Assembly (NCBI GenBank): GCA_030613375.1
Contig: JAUWMC010000008.1
Span: 1 to 34,033, forward strand
Direction of reading: 5' to 3'
Source of the DNA: Microcaldota archaeon
GTDB lineage: Archaea > Micrarchaeota > Micrarchaeia > Anstonellales > Bilamarchaeaceae
Length of the DNA stretch: 34,033 nt
The notes under the pieces were generated by a model. The model searched no databases. It saw only the letters and a program-made list of their open reading frames with translations, and was not told the DNA's origin. Position numbers and translations under genes: made by a program. Each line of letters begins with the position of its first letter. Positions within the stretch are counted from its first letter, which is position 1. Positions 17,491 through 26,439 of the stretch are shown piece by piece.

Positions 17491-20159
17491 ACATCCGGAT
17501 GCTCCTTATCCCTAAGGAAGAGGTGGTAGATTCCAAGTACAGAAGCAATGCTGACTCCAAGGAACACAAGCAATACTTTCCAGGCTTCCAGGTCAAGCGG
17601 GACTGTTCCAAAGTAAGTGGAAAGCGGAGTGTAGAGAACTAAGAGCTGGAGGATCAGAGATGCGATTATCGCGATCACAAGCCATTTGTTTGAGAAGATG
17701 GTGAGCTTATCCTTCATGCGGATTACAATAAGCCTTGTGGCTTCAGATAATACAAATCCTGTAAACACCATTGTGCGGGCATAATCCTCTCCAAATGGAA
17801 GAGAGTAGAAGAATAATCCCAAGATGAGAATGGTGTCAAGGATACCAATGGAGACTACTGCTTTGAGTACCCACTTGTTTATGATGCCCTCGTTCCTGGG
17901 GCGTGGTCCCTGCTTCATTACATGGGGACGAGAAGGGTCGGCACCTAACACGAGTGCAGGGGCGCCATCAGTTAGGAGATTAATCCAGAGAAGCTGGGTT
18001 GCACGGATTGGGATGAATCCTACAAGCGAGGCAAAGAACACTACGAATACTTCGGAAAAGTTGCTCATCAAAAGATAGGTTACAAAGTTTCGGATGTTGG
18101 AAAAGATTGTGCGTCCTTCTTTTATTGCTTCTACAATTGAGGCAAAATTATCATCGAGCAAAACCATGTCTGAGGCTTGCTTTGCAATATCTGTGCCTCT
18201 AATTCCCATAGCAATTCCCACATGGGCATTGCGGAGTGCGGGGGCATCGTTTACCCCATCACCGGTCATTGCTACATTGTGGCCATTCGCTTGGAGGGCT
18301 TTGAGAATACGATTTTTATCTAAGGGCGCAACACGGGCAAACACGTTTACTTTTTCTACCTGGAGTCGGAGTTCTGAATCAGACATATTCTCTATCTGCT
18401 TGCCTTCCAAAGCTTTTCCGTGAACTCCAATTTCGCGGGCGATTGCCTTTGCAGTATCTATGTTGTCCCCTGTTATCATGATAATGCGCACTCCTGCAGT
18501 CAGGCAGGCGGCTATTGCATCCGGGACCTCTTTGCGGGGAGGGTCAACCATTCCCTGCAAGCCAAGGAATATATGGCCGGATTCTACAATCTTTTCGGAA
18601 ACCTTGGGATTGTTTAGATCCTTGTAGGAGAAGCCCAAGACACGGAGGGCATCCTTAGCCATTTCCTTGTTATAGGCAAGGATTTTCTTTTTCTTGGAAT
18701 CAGTAAGATGAATCACCTTGCCTTTTTCTAATAGGTGAGTACAGTGTTCAAGGATTGTTTCGGGCGCGCCCTTCATGCACGCAACATAGTCATTTCCCTT
18801 GTGCGCAATTACAGTCATTCTTTTTCTTTCAGAAGAAAAAGTGATTTCGTCTATGCGGGCGTAACCTTCTGAAGAGATCTCGCCTTTCTTTGCGGAAATA
18901 AAGAGCGCGACTTCTGTGGGGTCGCCCATATACTTTTCTTTCCCGTTTTCCTTTCCAATTACTACATTATTGCATACAAGACCGCACCAGAGCAGTTTTT
19001 CATAGAAAGATTTGGGAGCGGGCTTTCCATCCGTGAGGAATTTCCCTTCGAGTGTGTGTCCTCTTCCTGTCACATCAACAACCTGGGAATCGTAAAGAAG
19101 TTTGCGCACAGTAAGGGCGTTTTCAGTAAGAGTGCCGGTTTTATCTGTACAGATTACATCTACGCTACTAAGTCCTTCAACTACGGAAAGACGACGAACA
19201 AGGGCGTTCTTGCGGGCCATGCGCATCGTGCCCATAGCAAGCGCAAGGGTTACTACTGCAGGAAGGCCTTCAGGAATTGCGGCAACTGCGAGCGCGATTG
19301 CAGTAAGGAAAATTGTGATGGGGTCCATTGTGCTTACAAGAAACTGGACTAGTGCGATGAATATAATTACTCCAATAAGACCTGTTCCAATTGTTTTTCC
19401 GAGCTTGTTGAGCTCAACTTGGAAAAGAGTTGGGGGATCTTCAGCCTTGTGGATTTCCTGGGCAATAAGCCCCACTTCTGTTTGGAGAGCAGTGTTTACT
19501 ATTACCGCTTCCCCATTTCCACGGCTTACGTAAGTGTCTGCATAGAGCATGTTCTTGCGGTCGCCAAGGGAAAGATCCTTATTGAGCGAGATGTCTTTCT
19601 TGGAGGAGGGAACACTCTCTCCTGTGAGGATGGATTCGTCCATTAGCAGATTTTTGGAAAAGATGATGCGGGCATCCGCAGGAATCATGTTACCCTCATT
19701 AAGAATTATAATATCTCCTGGAACTAGCTCGGTAGAGCTAAGTTCCGTTGGGATTCCATTTCTGCGGACCATTGCGTTAGGAACCGAGAGCTTTTTTAGC
19801 GCTTCAAGGGATTTTTCTGCTTTGTAGTTTTGGAAGAATCCAAAGAGGCCGTTGAGGACTACGATTGTTATTATCAGGCCTGCATCGAAAAAGTATTCCT
19901 CGCTTTGCTCTATGTACCCTAGCGCTAAGGATACGATTGCTGCCCCAATAAGTATAAAGATGAGGAAATCCTTGAACTGATCTAGTAATATGGAAAGTGG
20001 AGAGATTTTTTTCTCCAGTATGATTTCGTTCTTTCCGAATTTTTCAAGGCGCTCTTTTGCCTCCTTATCTGTGAGGCCTTCGGTGCGCGTATTGAGACGA
20101 TTTAAAACATCGTCTCTGGGTATCGAATGCCAGGGTACGCGCGTTGCCATGGGGTGCAT
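17487..20159 (-). CDS. P-type cation-transporting ATPase (Ca2+-ATPase/SERCA-like, type II)
   Basis: ILTGESVPS, CTDKTGTLTEN, MKGAPE, MTGDGVNDAPALRNAHVGIAMG; N- and C-terminal P-ATPase domains. Confidence 0.96.
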   Translation of the reverse strand: MHPMATRVPWHSIPRDDVLNRLNTRTEGLTDKEAKERLEKFGKNEIILEKKISPLSILLDQFKDFLIFILIGAAIVSLALGYIEQSEEYFFDAGLIITIVVLNGLFGFFQNYKAEKSLEALKKLSVPNAMVRRNGIPTELSSTELVPGDIIILNEGNMIPADARIIFSKNLLMDESILTGESVPSSKKDISLNKDLSLGDRKNMLYADTYVSRGNGEAVIVNTALQTEVGLIAQEIHKAEDPPTLFQVELNKLGKTIGTGLIGVIIFIALVQFLVSTMDPITIFLTAIALAVAAIPEGLPAVVTLALAMGTMRMARKNALVRRLSVVEGLSSVDVICTDKTGTLTENALTVRKLLYDSQVVDVTGRGHTLEGKFLTDGKPAPKSFYEKLLWCGLVCNNVVIGKENGKEKYMGDPTEVALFISAKKGEISSEGYARIDEITFSSERKRMTVIAHKGNDYVACMKGAPETILEHCTHLLEKGKVIHLTDSKKKKILAYNKEMAKDALRVLGFSYKDLNNPKVSEKIVESGHIFLGLQGMVDPPRKEVPDAIAACLTAGVRIIMITGDNIDTAKAIAREIGVHGKALEGKQIENMSDSELRLQVEKVNVFARVAPLDKNRILKALQANGHNVAMTGDGVNDAPALRNAHVGIAMGIRGTDIAKQASDMVLLDDNFASIVEAIKEGRTIFSNIRNFVTYLLMSNFSEVFVVFFASLVGFIPIRATQLLWINLLTDGAPALVLGADPSRPHVMKQGPRPRNEGIINKWVLKAVVSIGILDTILILGLFFYSLPFGEDYARTMVFTGFVLSEATRLIVIRMKDKLTIFSNKWLVIAIIASLILQLLVLYTPLSTYFGTVPLDLEAWKVLLVFLGVSIASVLGIYHLFLRDKEHPDV

Positions 20160-20235
20160 TCAGTATTAAGAATTAAAAACCCTCACGGGTTGATGCCATA
20201 TAAATAAAAAGATTACCACACACAAAAAAGTAGCA

Positions 20236-21069
20236 ATGGCAGTATATATAAGTAGGGTAATTGCAAAACCCGAGCATATCCCTCGTGCAACAAAAAAGAG
20301 GAGAAAGCTTGCGCGGGAAATTATGGTATTTGCGGCAAAGGTAAAGCCAAGCATCAGTGATAAGAGATGTGCTCAATTCCATAAAGAGCTTTCAACAATT
20401 ACTGAAAGAATGAGCATTTCGGAGCTGAAAAAATTCAAGAGAAACATTCAAACGGGAAAGGATGAATCTTGGTTCCCGGTTTCGGCAGTAATGGAAAGAA
20501 CTGGGCCAGCTGCAGAGCATATTGCGGATTTTTTTGGAATTGATTATGTGGACTTTATGCTGGAAGCTGCAAGGAGAGGAGGAAGGATAGACAACATGAA
20601 GGTTGGAAAGGAGTACCTGGAATGGGCTTCGGAATATGGGGGAACAAAAGTGAGGGCAAGGGCGCTGGCAGGTGTTGCGAAGGTTGCCGCGAATGAGATA
20701 ATGCAGGGGAATGGAGATTTCCTGGAAAGGGAGATGATTAAGAGAAGGGGGATTATGAGAGTATTGAGCAGGAAAATAGGGGAAAAAGAGGCGTGGGGTA
20801 TAGTCAGGGAACAAATCAGGGAAGAGCAGGCAACGAAGAAGATTGCTGTGATTATATCTTCTATGGCAGGAGCATGCGTTGCTGCATCATACTTAATTTT
20901 TCAGAGTGTATCAGAGATGAGGGAAGTTAGCACAGCGCTGATTGCGGTGATTGGCTCTTCGGCAATTACAGGGCTTGTTGCAGGGATTAATTTTCTGGGA
21001 ACGATAAATATGAGAATGTTACAGAGAAAGATTGGAAAGATTCTGAAAGCAGAACATGGGCACGTTTAA
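20236..21069 (+). CDS. Hypothetical protein with two C-terminal TM segments
   Basis: 277-aa ORF; helical N-terminal region; TM at IAVIISSMAGACVAASYLIF and ALIAVIGSSAITGLVAGINFL. Confidence 0.75.
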   Translation: MAVYISRVIAKPEHIPRATKKRRKLAREIMVFAAKVKPSISDKRCAQFHKELSTITERMSISELKKFKRNIQTGKDESWFPVSAVMERTGPAAEHIADFFGIDYVDFMLEAARRGGRIDNMKVGKEYLEWASEYGGTKVRARALAGVAKVAANEIMQGNGDFLEREMIKRRGIMRVLSRKIGEKEAWGIVREQIREEQATKKIAVIISSMAGACVAASYLIFQSVSEMREVSTALIAVIGSSAITGLVAGINFLGTINMRMLQRKIGKILKAEHGHV

Positions 21070-21109
21070 AAACCTTATATTCTTATTCTAACCTGAGAGG
21101 TGCTTTATT

Positions 21110-21829
21110 ATGTATGGAGTTACACCACAAGCATATGATAGGACGATTACTATATTCAGCCCAGATGGAAGGCTTTTCCAGGTTGAGTACGCAAAAGAGG
21201 CAGTAAAGAGGGGAGCTACTGCGATTGGAGTTAGCTGCAATGAAGGAGTTGCACTTATCGCATACAAAAGTGCGCACTCAAACCTTATTGTTTCAGAATC
21301 ACTGAAAAAAACATTTGAGATTGATGATCATATTTCAGCAACTGCGAGCGGGCTTATAGCAGATGCAAGAAAGCTCATAGAGATTGCAAGAAACAACGCA
21401 CAGAGGCACAAGATGACCTATAATGAGCCTGCGTCCCCTGAATCTATTGCAAGGGGAGTGTGCGATATTATGCAACTTTATACGCAATATGGAGGGATTA
21501 GGCCATTCGGAGTATCTTTGCTTATTGCAGGAATTGGGCCAAATGGGCCTGAGCTTTTCGAAGCAGAGCCAAGTGGGGCAATGACAGGATATTATGCAGA
21601 TTCAGTGGGAAACGCAAAAAAAGAAGTAGATGATTACCTTGAAACGAAATACTCTTCGGATATGCCACTAGAGGAAGCAATTAGGATATCGGTGAGTGCA
21701 TTGAAGAAGTTCAGCGAAACAAAGATCCTGCCTTCAAACATGGAAATTACTTATGCATATACTAAGGACAAAAAGTTCAAGTACCTGGGAGAGAAAGAAA
21801 TCATAAAGATTCTCAAGCCTGGAAAGTAA
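21110..21829 (+). CDS. psmA: Proteasome subunit alpha
   Basis: YDRTITIFSPDGRLFQVEYAKEAVKRGATAIG, YTQYGGIRPFGVSLLIAG. Confidence 0.96.
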   Translation: MYGVTPQAYDRTITIFSPDGRLFQVEYAKEAVKRGATAIGVSCNEGVALIAYKSAHSNLIVSESLKKTFEIDDHISATASGLIADARKLIEIARNNAQRHKMTYNEPASPESIARGVCDIMQLYTQYGGIRPFGVSLLIAGIGPNGPELFEAEPSGAMTGYYADSVGNAKKEVDDYLETKYSSDMPLEEAIRISVSALKKFSETKILPSNMEITYAYTKDKKFKYLGEKEIIKILKPGK

Positions 21830-22177
21830 TTAGATTATGCAGTCCTGAGGGCAATTGCACTTATTTTCATTATTTTCTATGTCGCAGACTCCGTTTCCGC
21901 AGTCTGCACATGTATATAGGAGGGCAGAAGGCATGGGAACAGTACAATCTCCTTCATATCCTCCTATTCCGGAAAGGCGGGTGAGATTTTCGCAGCAGGT
22001 GCGGGGCAATCCATACTCTCCTGTTTTTTCTCCTTCTTCTGCGCATTTGTGTTCTACAGGGCCATAAACAAAATCCGCAAAGGTTGTGAAGATAAGGAGG
22101 CCTGAGGCAAGGCCAAAAATAAGCAGGAACAATAGCGCTACAGCTACTAATTCATAAGTGCGGTCGTTTTTGCCCAT
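21830..22177 (-). CDS. Single-TM, Cys-rich exported protein
   Basis: N-terminal TM; C-terminal CADCGNGVCDIENNENKCNCPQDC motif. Confidence 0.7.
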   Translation of the reverse strand: MGKNDRTYELVAVALLFLLIFGLASGLLIFTTFADFVYGPVEHKCAEEGEKTGEYGLPRTCCENLTRLSGIGGYEGDCTVPMPSALLYTCADCGNGVCDIENNENKCNCPQDCII

Positions 22178-22198
22178 AAATTAGTGGGGGCAGAAACA

Positions 22199-22882
22199 CT
22201 ATTTAATTGTTGTCCCCCTGTGGGCAGTTCCTTTCATTGCTTTGGGCAAATCGGAAATGTTCTTTCCCCCTACAAAATGAAGTTCCATTTTTGTGCGCGC
22301 TGCGAGCTTGCAGGCGATTACATCGAATACGAAATTTGTGCCTGGCTTTCTTTTGTCTGAGGCATTTGCAAGAGTAAGTAGTTGATTGAACTCCATCTTT
22401 TTGAACATCTTGGCTTTCTTGTTTTTGCGCGGGTCAGAGTCGTAGACCCCATCTACGATGCTTACGTTTACCACGCGCTTTGCACCCATTGCCTCTGCAA
22501 GCAAAACCGCATCCGTATCAGTTGTTATGCCAGGGATAGTGCCGCCCATTACAACAATTCGGTATTCCTTAGAGGCGATTGCAGCGCTTTCAAAATCCTG
22601 GAAAACAACTGGGCAGGCTTCCCCTACAAATGCACGGGTTACAAGGGCTGCATTTAGGCGAGTTGCATATACTGCAAGCGTGTCTCCCCAAAACTGGTTT
22701 TTTGAGAAATTCTGGGATGCTTTTACGTAGTCTCGGGCTATTTTGCCTCCACCTACTACGATTCCAATTTTTTCCTTTCCTTTGAGAAGGGATTTGAATT
22801 TCTTAAGGAATGAAATGTCTGGGTTCCCTGTTCCATTAACCATGCTTCCGCCGAGCGAAATTACGACTGCCATGTGCTCCAT
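22199..22882 (-). CDS. pyrH: UMP kinase, archaeal type
   Basis: VISLGGSMV, IVVGGGKIARDYV, GTIPGITTDTDAVLLAEAMGAKRVVNVSIVDGVYDSDPRKN; start may be M4 at 22873. Confidence 0.93.
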   Translation of the reverse strand: MEHMAVVISLGGSMVNGTGNPDISFLKKFKSLLKGKEKIGIVVGGGKIARDYVKASQNFSKNQFWGDTLAVYATRLNAALVTRAFVGEACPVVFQDFESAAIASKEYRIVVMGGTIPGITTDTDAVLLAEAMGAKRVVNVSIVDGVYDSDPRKNKKAKMFKKMEFNQLLTLANASDKRKPGTNFVFDVIACKLAARTKMELHFVGGKNISDLPKAMKGTAHRGTTIK

Positions 22883-22895
22883 ATCAAAGACTAAA

Positions 22896-23195
22896 TTAAA
22901 AAATGAAGTGGTTGGCGAGATAAGAGATTGCTTCGAGAATCAGGAGCAGGCCCAGTACAAGGAGGACGATTGCGCCAAAAAGCCAAAGTTCCTCTGCTTT
23001 TTTGTGGCCCTTTACCTTCTGGAGGTAGATAAAGTATGCGAGAACAAGGAAAGCAATTCCGAGAACGGATTGGAATGCAACAGTAAGCAGAGATCTGGCG
23101 GCCTTGGAAACGTCCTGTAAGGTGTTTGGGTCTTCGAAAGGCGGCTTTGCAAAGAGCAGACTGAGAAGAAGCAGGAGGAAGATTGCGTTTCGCAT
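22896..23195 (-). CDS. Small protein with signal peptide and two TM segments
   Basis: MRNAIFLLLLLSLLFAKPP signal-like N-terminus plus two TM helices. Confidence 0.65.
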   Translation of the reverse strand: MRNAIFLLLLLSLLFAKPPFEDPNTLQDVSKAARSLLTVAFQSVLGIAFLVLAYFIYLQKVKGHKKAEELWLFGAIVLLVLGLLLILEAISYLANHFIF

Positions 23196-23289
23196 ATGAA
23201 AGATTAGAAAAGAAAATTAAAAAAGGAATTGGTACTCAAGCAGTTTTGGGATGGGTAATGAAAAGAAGATTAGAAAACGAAAATTGATA

Positions 23290-23362
23290 TGAGCCCGCCC
23301 GGGATCGAACCGGGGATATCCAGCGTGTAAGGCTGGCGTCTTGACCGCTAGACCACGGGCTC
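23290..23362 (-). tRNA. tRNA-Val(TAC)
   Basis: Minus strand GAGCCCG...CCAGC-CTTACAC-GCTGG...CCCGGTTCGATCCCGGG CGGGCTC. Confidence 0.92.
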
Positions 23363-23368
23363 GAAAAT

Positions 23369-23914
23369 CTAGTAGGGACGCAGGGGCTTGGTAAAGAGGA
23401 AATATCTTTCCTTGCCTTCAAGCTCGGAAATAATCCTGTTTACAAATACGCCCGCAGGGTCTGAAATAGTAGAAACACGAGCCTTCATGTCAGCAAAGCT
23501 CTCGAAGGGAGATTTTTCACGCTCTTTGAGGATTTCTTCCATATTGCGCTTTCCTATTCCAGGAAGCAAATCAAGCTGGTGGACGCGCATGGAGATTGGG
23601 GCGGCTTTGTTCAGGAAATTCACAAAGAGATCTTCGCGCTCCTCAACTATCCTTTTGACTATTGTAGAGAGGATCTCCTGTGCTCCATTGGTAAGGTCAT
23701 TGTAGCCAATTCTACGCTTTATGCGGTCGACTTCCTCGCGGTCACCCTTTCCTACAAATATCTTAGTGCCTACGACAACAGAAGCGTGGGGCTTTAGGCT
23801 TGCTTCAAGCAGCGTAAAGAATTGATGGCCTACAAGCTGGGCAAGAGGTTCCTTCCTCATGTCCTCAGCCCTTCCCGAAGGAAGGTATTCAACAACCCAT
23901 GCGTAATCTTCCAT
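23369..23914 (-). CDS. DUF655 family protein (HhH-containing)
   Basis: YAWVVEYLPSGRAEDMRKEPLAQLVGHQFFTLLEA, HQLDLLPGIGKRNMEEILKER. Confidence 0.92.
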   Translation of the reverse strand: MEDYAWVVEYLPSGRAEDMRKEPLAQLVGHQFFTLLEASLKPHASVVVGTKIFVGKGDREEVDRIKRRIGYNDLTNGAQEILSTIVKRIVEEREDLFVNFLNKAAPISMRVHQLDLLPGIGKRNMEEILKEREKSPFESFADMKARVSTISDPAGVFVNRIISELEGKERYFLFTKPLRPY

Positions 23915-23920
23915 AAGACT

Positions 23921-24247
23921 TCACCCTTTGATTGTGATAAGTACTTTTTCGATTTCCTCTTCAGGAAGCTCGACTTTTGAGTATAATAATATTGATTTAA
24001 CAAGCTCGGGGGCAGAAGGCTGGATTTCTGCAAGCTTCATTGCAGCCTCATCTGTGAGGGAAGAAACTTCCTTCTTCAGCTTTGAAGCAAGGGAAGTTGT
24101 TTTCTTTGCATTAAGCTCTGTGAACTCAATTGCATGTTCAAGGGCATTCTGCTGCTCATATCCAAGTTCTTCTCCATCTTCTGCGCGCTTCTCAAGAACT
24201 TCCTTTATCCTGGAAACTGAGGTTGGTGTGGTAGAAATTACCTTCAT
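23921..24247 (-). CDS. rpoF: DNA-directed RNA polymerase subunit F (Rpb4)
   Basis: Sequence pattern and position between L21e and DUF655. Confidence 0.88.
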   Translation of the reverse strand: MKVISTTPTSVSRIKEVLEKRAEDGEELGYEQQNALEHAIEFTELNAKKTTSLASKLKKEVSSLTDEAAMKLAEIQPSAPELVKSILLYSKVELPEEEIEKVLITIKG

Positions 24248-24525
24248 TGCGTCACCCCTGTAAGATGAATCGGAGAAATAACGAGCCTTTTCCTGGCTTT
24301 TCCGTCCTTTACTTCGACTATGTATGCAGCTCCTTGTTTCTTTAGTATCGTTCCATGCCTTCCATTATATCGAGGGGAAGGCATCCCATCCCTAATAGGT
24401 TTCACTGAAACAAGAACCTTGTTTCCGACCTCGAAGGTCCTGACCATGTCTGAAACCGTAAGCTTGCGCTTGTGTTTTAGATTCCTTGTTCTTCCGCTGA
24501 GGAATCCTCTTGAGCTTTTAACCAT
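24244..24525 (-). CDS. rpl21e: 50S ribosomal protein L21e
   Basis: KSSRGFLSGRTRNLKHK, YNGRHGTILKKQGAAYIVEVKDG. Confidence 0.93.
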   Translation of the reverse strand: MVKSSRGFLSGRTRNLKHKRKLTVSDMVRTFEVGNKVLVSVKPIRDGMPSPRYNGRHGTILKKQGAAYIVEVKDGKARKRLVISPIHLTGVTQ

Positions 24526-24608
24526 ATTCCCACCTATTCATTTTTGCCTAGCCCTGTTTTTAAATCCAACATTGAACGTAGCCAGAATTAGGGCTGCTTT
24601 GCTATATT

Positions 24609-24630
24609 ATTTATAAACCATTTATAAACC
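24609..24630. promoter_or_regulatory. Tandem 11-bp TATA-like repeat ATTTATAAACC x2 between L21e and tbp
   Basis: ATTTATAAACC at 24609-24619 and 24620-24630. Confidence 0.6.
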
Positions 24631-24653
24631 TTTCTTTACTTTATTTAAAAAGG

Positions 24654-25229
24654 GTGGATTCTTTGGTTAAATTAAAAGGCATAGACTATAAGGTAACTAA
24701 TATTGTCGCATCGGCCAATCTCGGTCTTGAGCTCGACCTTTTTACTCTTGCAAGAGACATACCAAAAATTGAGTATGAGCCGGAACAATTTCCGGGAGCG
24801 ATTCTTAAGTTTGATGATCCGAAAGCGACACTTCTTCTGTTCAAGAACGGAAAAGTAGTGTGTGTAGGATGCAAAACAAAGGTTGCAATCGAGAGGACCC
24901 TTGAGAAGACGCTGAAAATGCTTAAACCGCACGCGAAAAAAATTACAAAGACTATGAAGAAGGCGAAGTTTGAGATTACGAACATCGTAGCTTCCGCGAA
25001 CCTGAATATGGGGCTCGACCTCTACACAATTGCTTATGAAGTTGAGGATGTGGAGTACGAACCGGAACAATTTCCGGGAGCGATTCTTAAGTTCAGGGAA
25101 CCTAAGGCATCACTTCTTCTGTTCAAGAACGGAAAAGTGATTTGCGCTGGCGCAAGGGACGAAAAAAGTATCGTGGCTGCGCTCAAAAAAGCAAAGAAGA
25201 TACTTAAGCCGTTCGCATCTAAAGTGTGA
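24654..25229 (+). CDS. tbp: TATA-box-binding protein
   Basis: Two saddle repeats with EYEPEQFPGAILKF and LLLFKNGKVVCVG/VICAG; GTG start. Confidence 0.95.
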   Translation: MDSLVKLKGIDYKVTNIVASANLGLELDLFTLARDIPKIEYEPEQFPGAILKFDDPKATLLLFKNGKVVCVGCKTKVAIERTLEKTLKMLKPHAKKITKTMKKAKFEITNIVASANLNMGLDLYTIAYEVEDVEYEPEQFPGAILKFREPKASLLLFKNGKVICAGARDEKSIVAALKKAKKILKPFASKV

Positions 25230-25534
25230 TAAAAATGGTCACTGAAGAAGAGGTCATGAGTGCACTAAGCAAGGTTATGGACCCAGAGCTTGGGATAAGC
25301 CTCGTGGACCTCGGCCTCATTTATGGGGTGGAGATTACAGAAACAAAGGTGGGAGTGAAAATGACGTTCACTACCCCTGCGTGCCCGATGGTTCACTTCC
25401 TTGTTTCAAGCGTTGAAGACGCGGTGAAGAAAGTTGAGGGAGTGAGTGAAGTGGAAGTGCAGCTCGTTTGGGATCCGCCTTGGACTCCTGATAAGATGTC
25501 TGATGCAGGAAAGGAGAAGTTGGGGCTGAAGTAA
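25226..25534 (+). CDS. MIP18/DUF59 family Fe-S assembly protein (SufT/PaaD-like)
   Basis: VMDPELGISLVDLGLIYGVEI, FTTPACPM, VQLVWDPPWTPDKMS. Confidence 0.92.
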   Translation: MIKMVTEEEVMSALSKVMDPELGISLVDLGLIYGVEITETKVGVKMTFTTPACPMVHFLVSSVEDAVKKVEGVSEVEVQLVWDPPWTPDKMSDAGKEKLGLK

Positions 25535-25576
25535 TGATTATTGTCAACAAGAAAAAATGAAAAAGAGGATGAGAAA

Positions 25577-25804
25577 ATGCCATATGACGCAAGTTTGGAT
25601 AAGACACTATGGGAAGAGAAAGTGGAAGTTGGCGAATTTGCCTTTGAAGTGAAGGTAATGCAGTACAACGAGGGTGTAAAAAAGATAAACATCCAAAGAT
25701 TCAGGGGAGAGATGTTCAGCAAGCTCGGAAGGATTACTGTGGAAGAAGCAGAGGCAATAGTACCCCTGGTGCAAAAAGCAGTAGAAGAAATAAAGAAGGA
25801 TTGA
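25577..25804 (+). CDS. Small conserved hypothetical protein
   Basis: MPYDASLDKTLWEEKVEVGEFAFEVKVMQYNEG...; ATG at 25577 preferred over TTG at 25541. Confidence 0.7.
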   Translation: MPYDASLDKTLWEEKVEVGEFAFEVKVMQYNEGVKKINIQRFRGEMFSKLGRITVEEAEAIVPLVQKAVEEIKKD

Positions 25805-26386
25805 TCAGGAGAAGACTAGCTCTAGTACGCCATTGTTGTACTTTTGCTTCATCTTTTTCTTGGTGAACTTTTTTGGGAGCTCAAGCTTTCGATAGTATTT
25901 GCGCTCCCCTTTATCCACCTTTATTTCCAGGGTTTTGCCGCTCAGGCTTGTCTTAATGTCTTTTTCGGCAACACCCGGGAGTTCTGCAACAACAGTAGTC
26001 TTACCCTTGGAAGTAAACACGTCTATTAGAGGTTCCCTTCCTCCAGATTCCTGCTTTCTTTCCTGTGGGGCTTCCTTTCCTTCCTGGAGCATTAATTCTC
26101 CTTTTTGCTGAGGCTTTGTGTTTCCGAATTCTCGGATTTGAGGTTTTCCATCCGGGCCAACACGCATGGAATAGCCATAAACTTTTACATTTGGATTTTG
26201 GGACATGCGCTTGATCTGCTCATCATCAATCTGAAGGCGGAATGACCCCATGCGCTGCATTTCCTCTTCCATTTCTTCACGCATGCGCTGAAACATCTCT
26301 TCAAAGCTCCCGAAAGATTCATCGTTCCTCCCCCCTCCAAAGAAATTGAAAAATCCTCTTCTTTTCTTTTTGTTTTCATTAGACAT
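25805..26386 (-). CDS. Hsp20/alpha-crystallin family small heat shock protein
   Basis: PLIDVFTSKGKTTVVAELPGVAEKDIKTSLSGKTLEIKV, YNNGVLELVF. Confidence 0.92.
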   Translation of the reverse strand: MSNENKKKRRGFFNFFGGGRNDESFGSFEEMFQRMREEMEEEMQRMGSFRLQIDDEQIKRMSQNPNVKVYGYSMRVGPDGKPQIREFGNTKPQQKGELMLQEGKEAPQERKQESGGREPLIDVFTSKGKTTVVAELPGVAEKDIKTSLSGKTLEIKVDKGERKYYRKLELPKKFTKKKMKQKYNNGVLELVFS

Positions 26387-26439
26387 TTGCGCACCAATCA
26401 GAATGTAAGGAGTATAGATATTTAAATTTGAGGTTGGTT

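Noticed and set aside
19056-19533. Plus-strand ORFs within the P-type ATPase
   Set aside because: Antisense to a well-supported ATPase CDS
23236-23421. Minus-strand 61-aa ORF
   Set aside because: Runs through tRNA-Val and overlaps the DUF655 3' end
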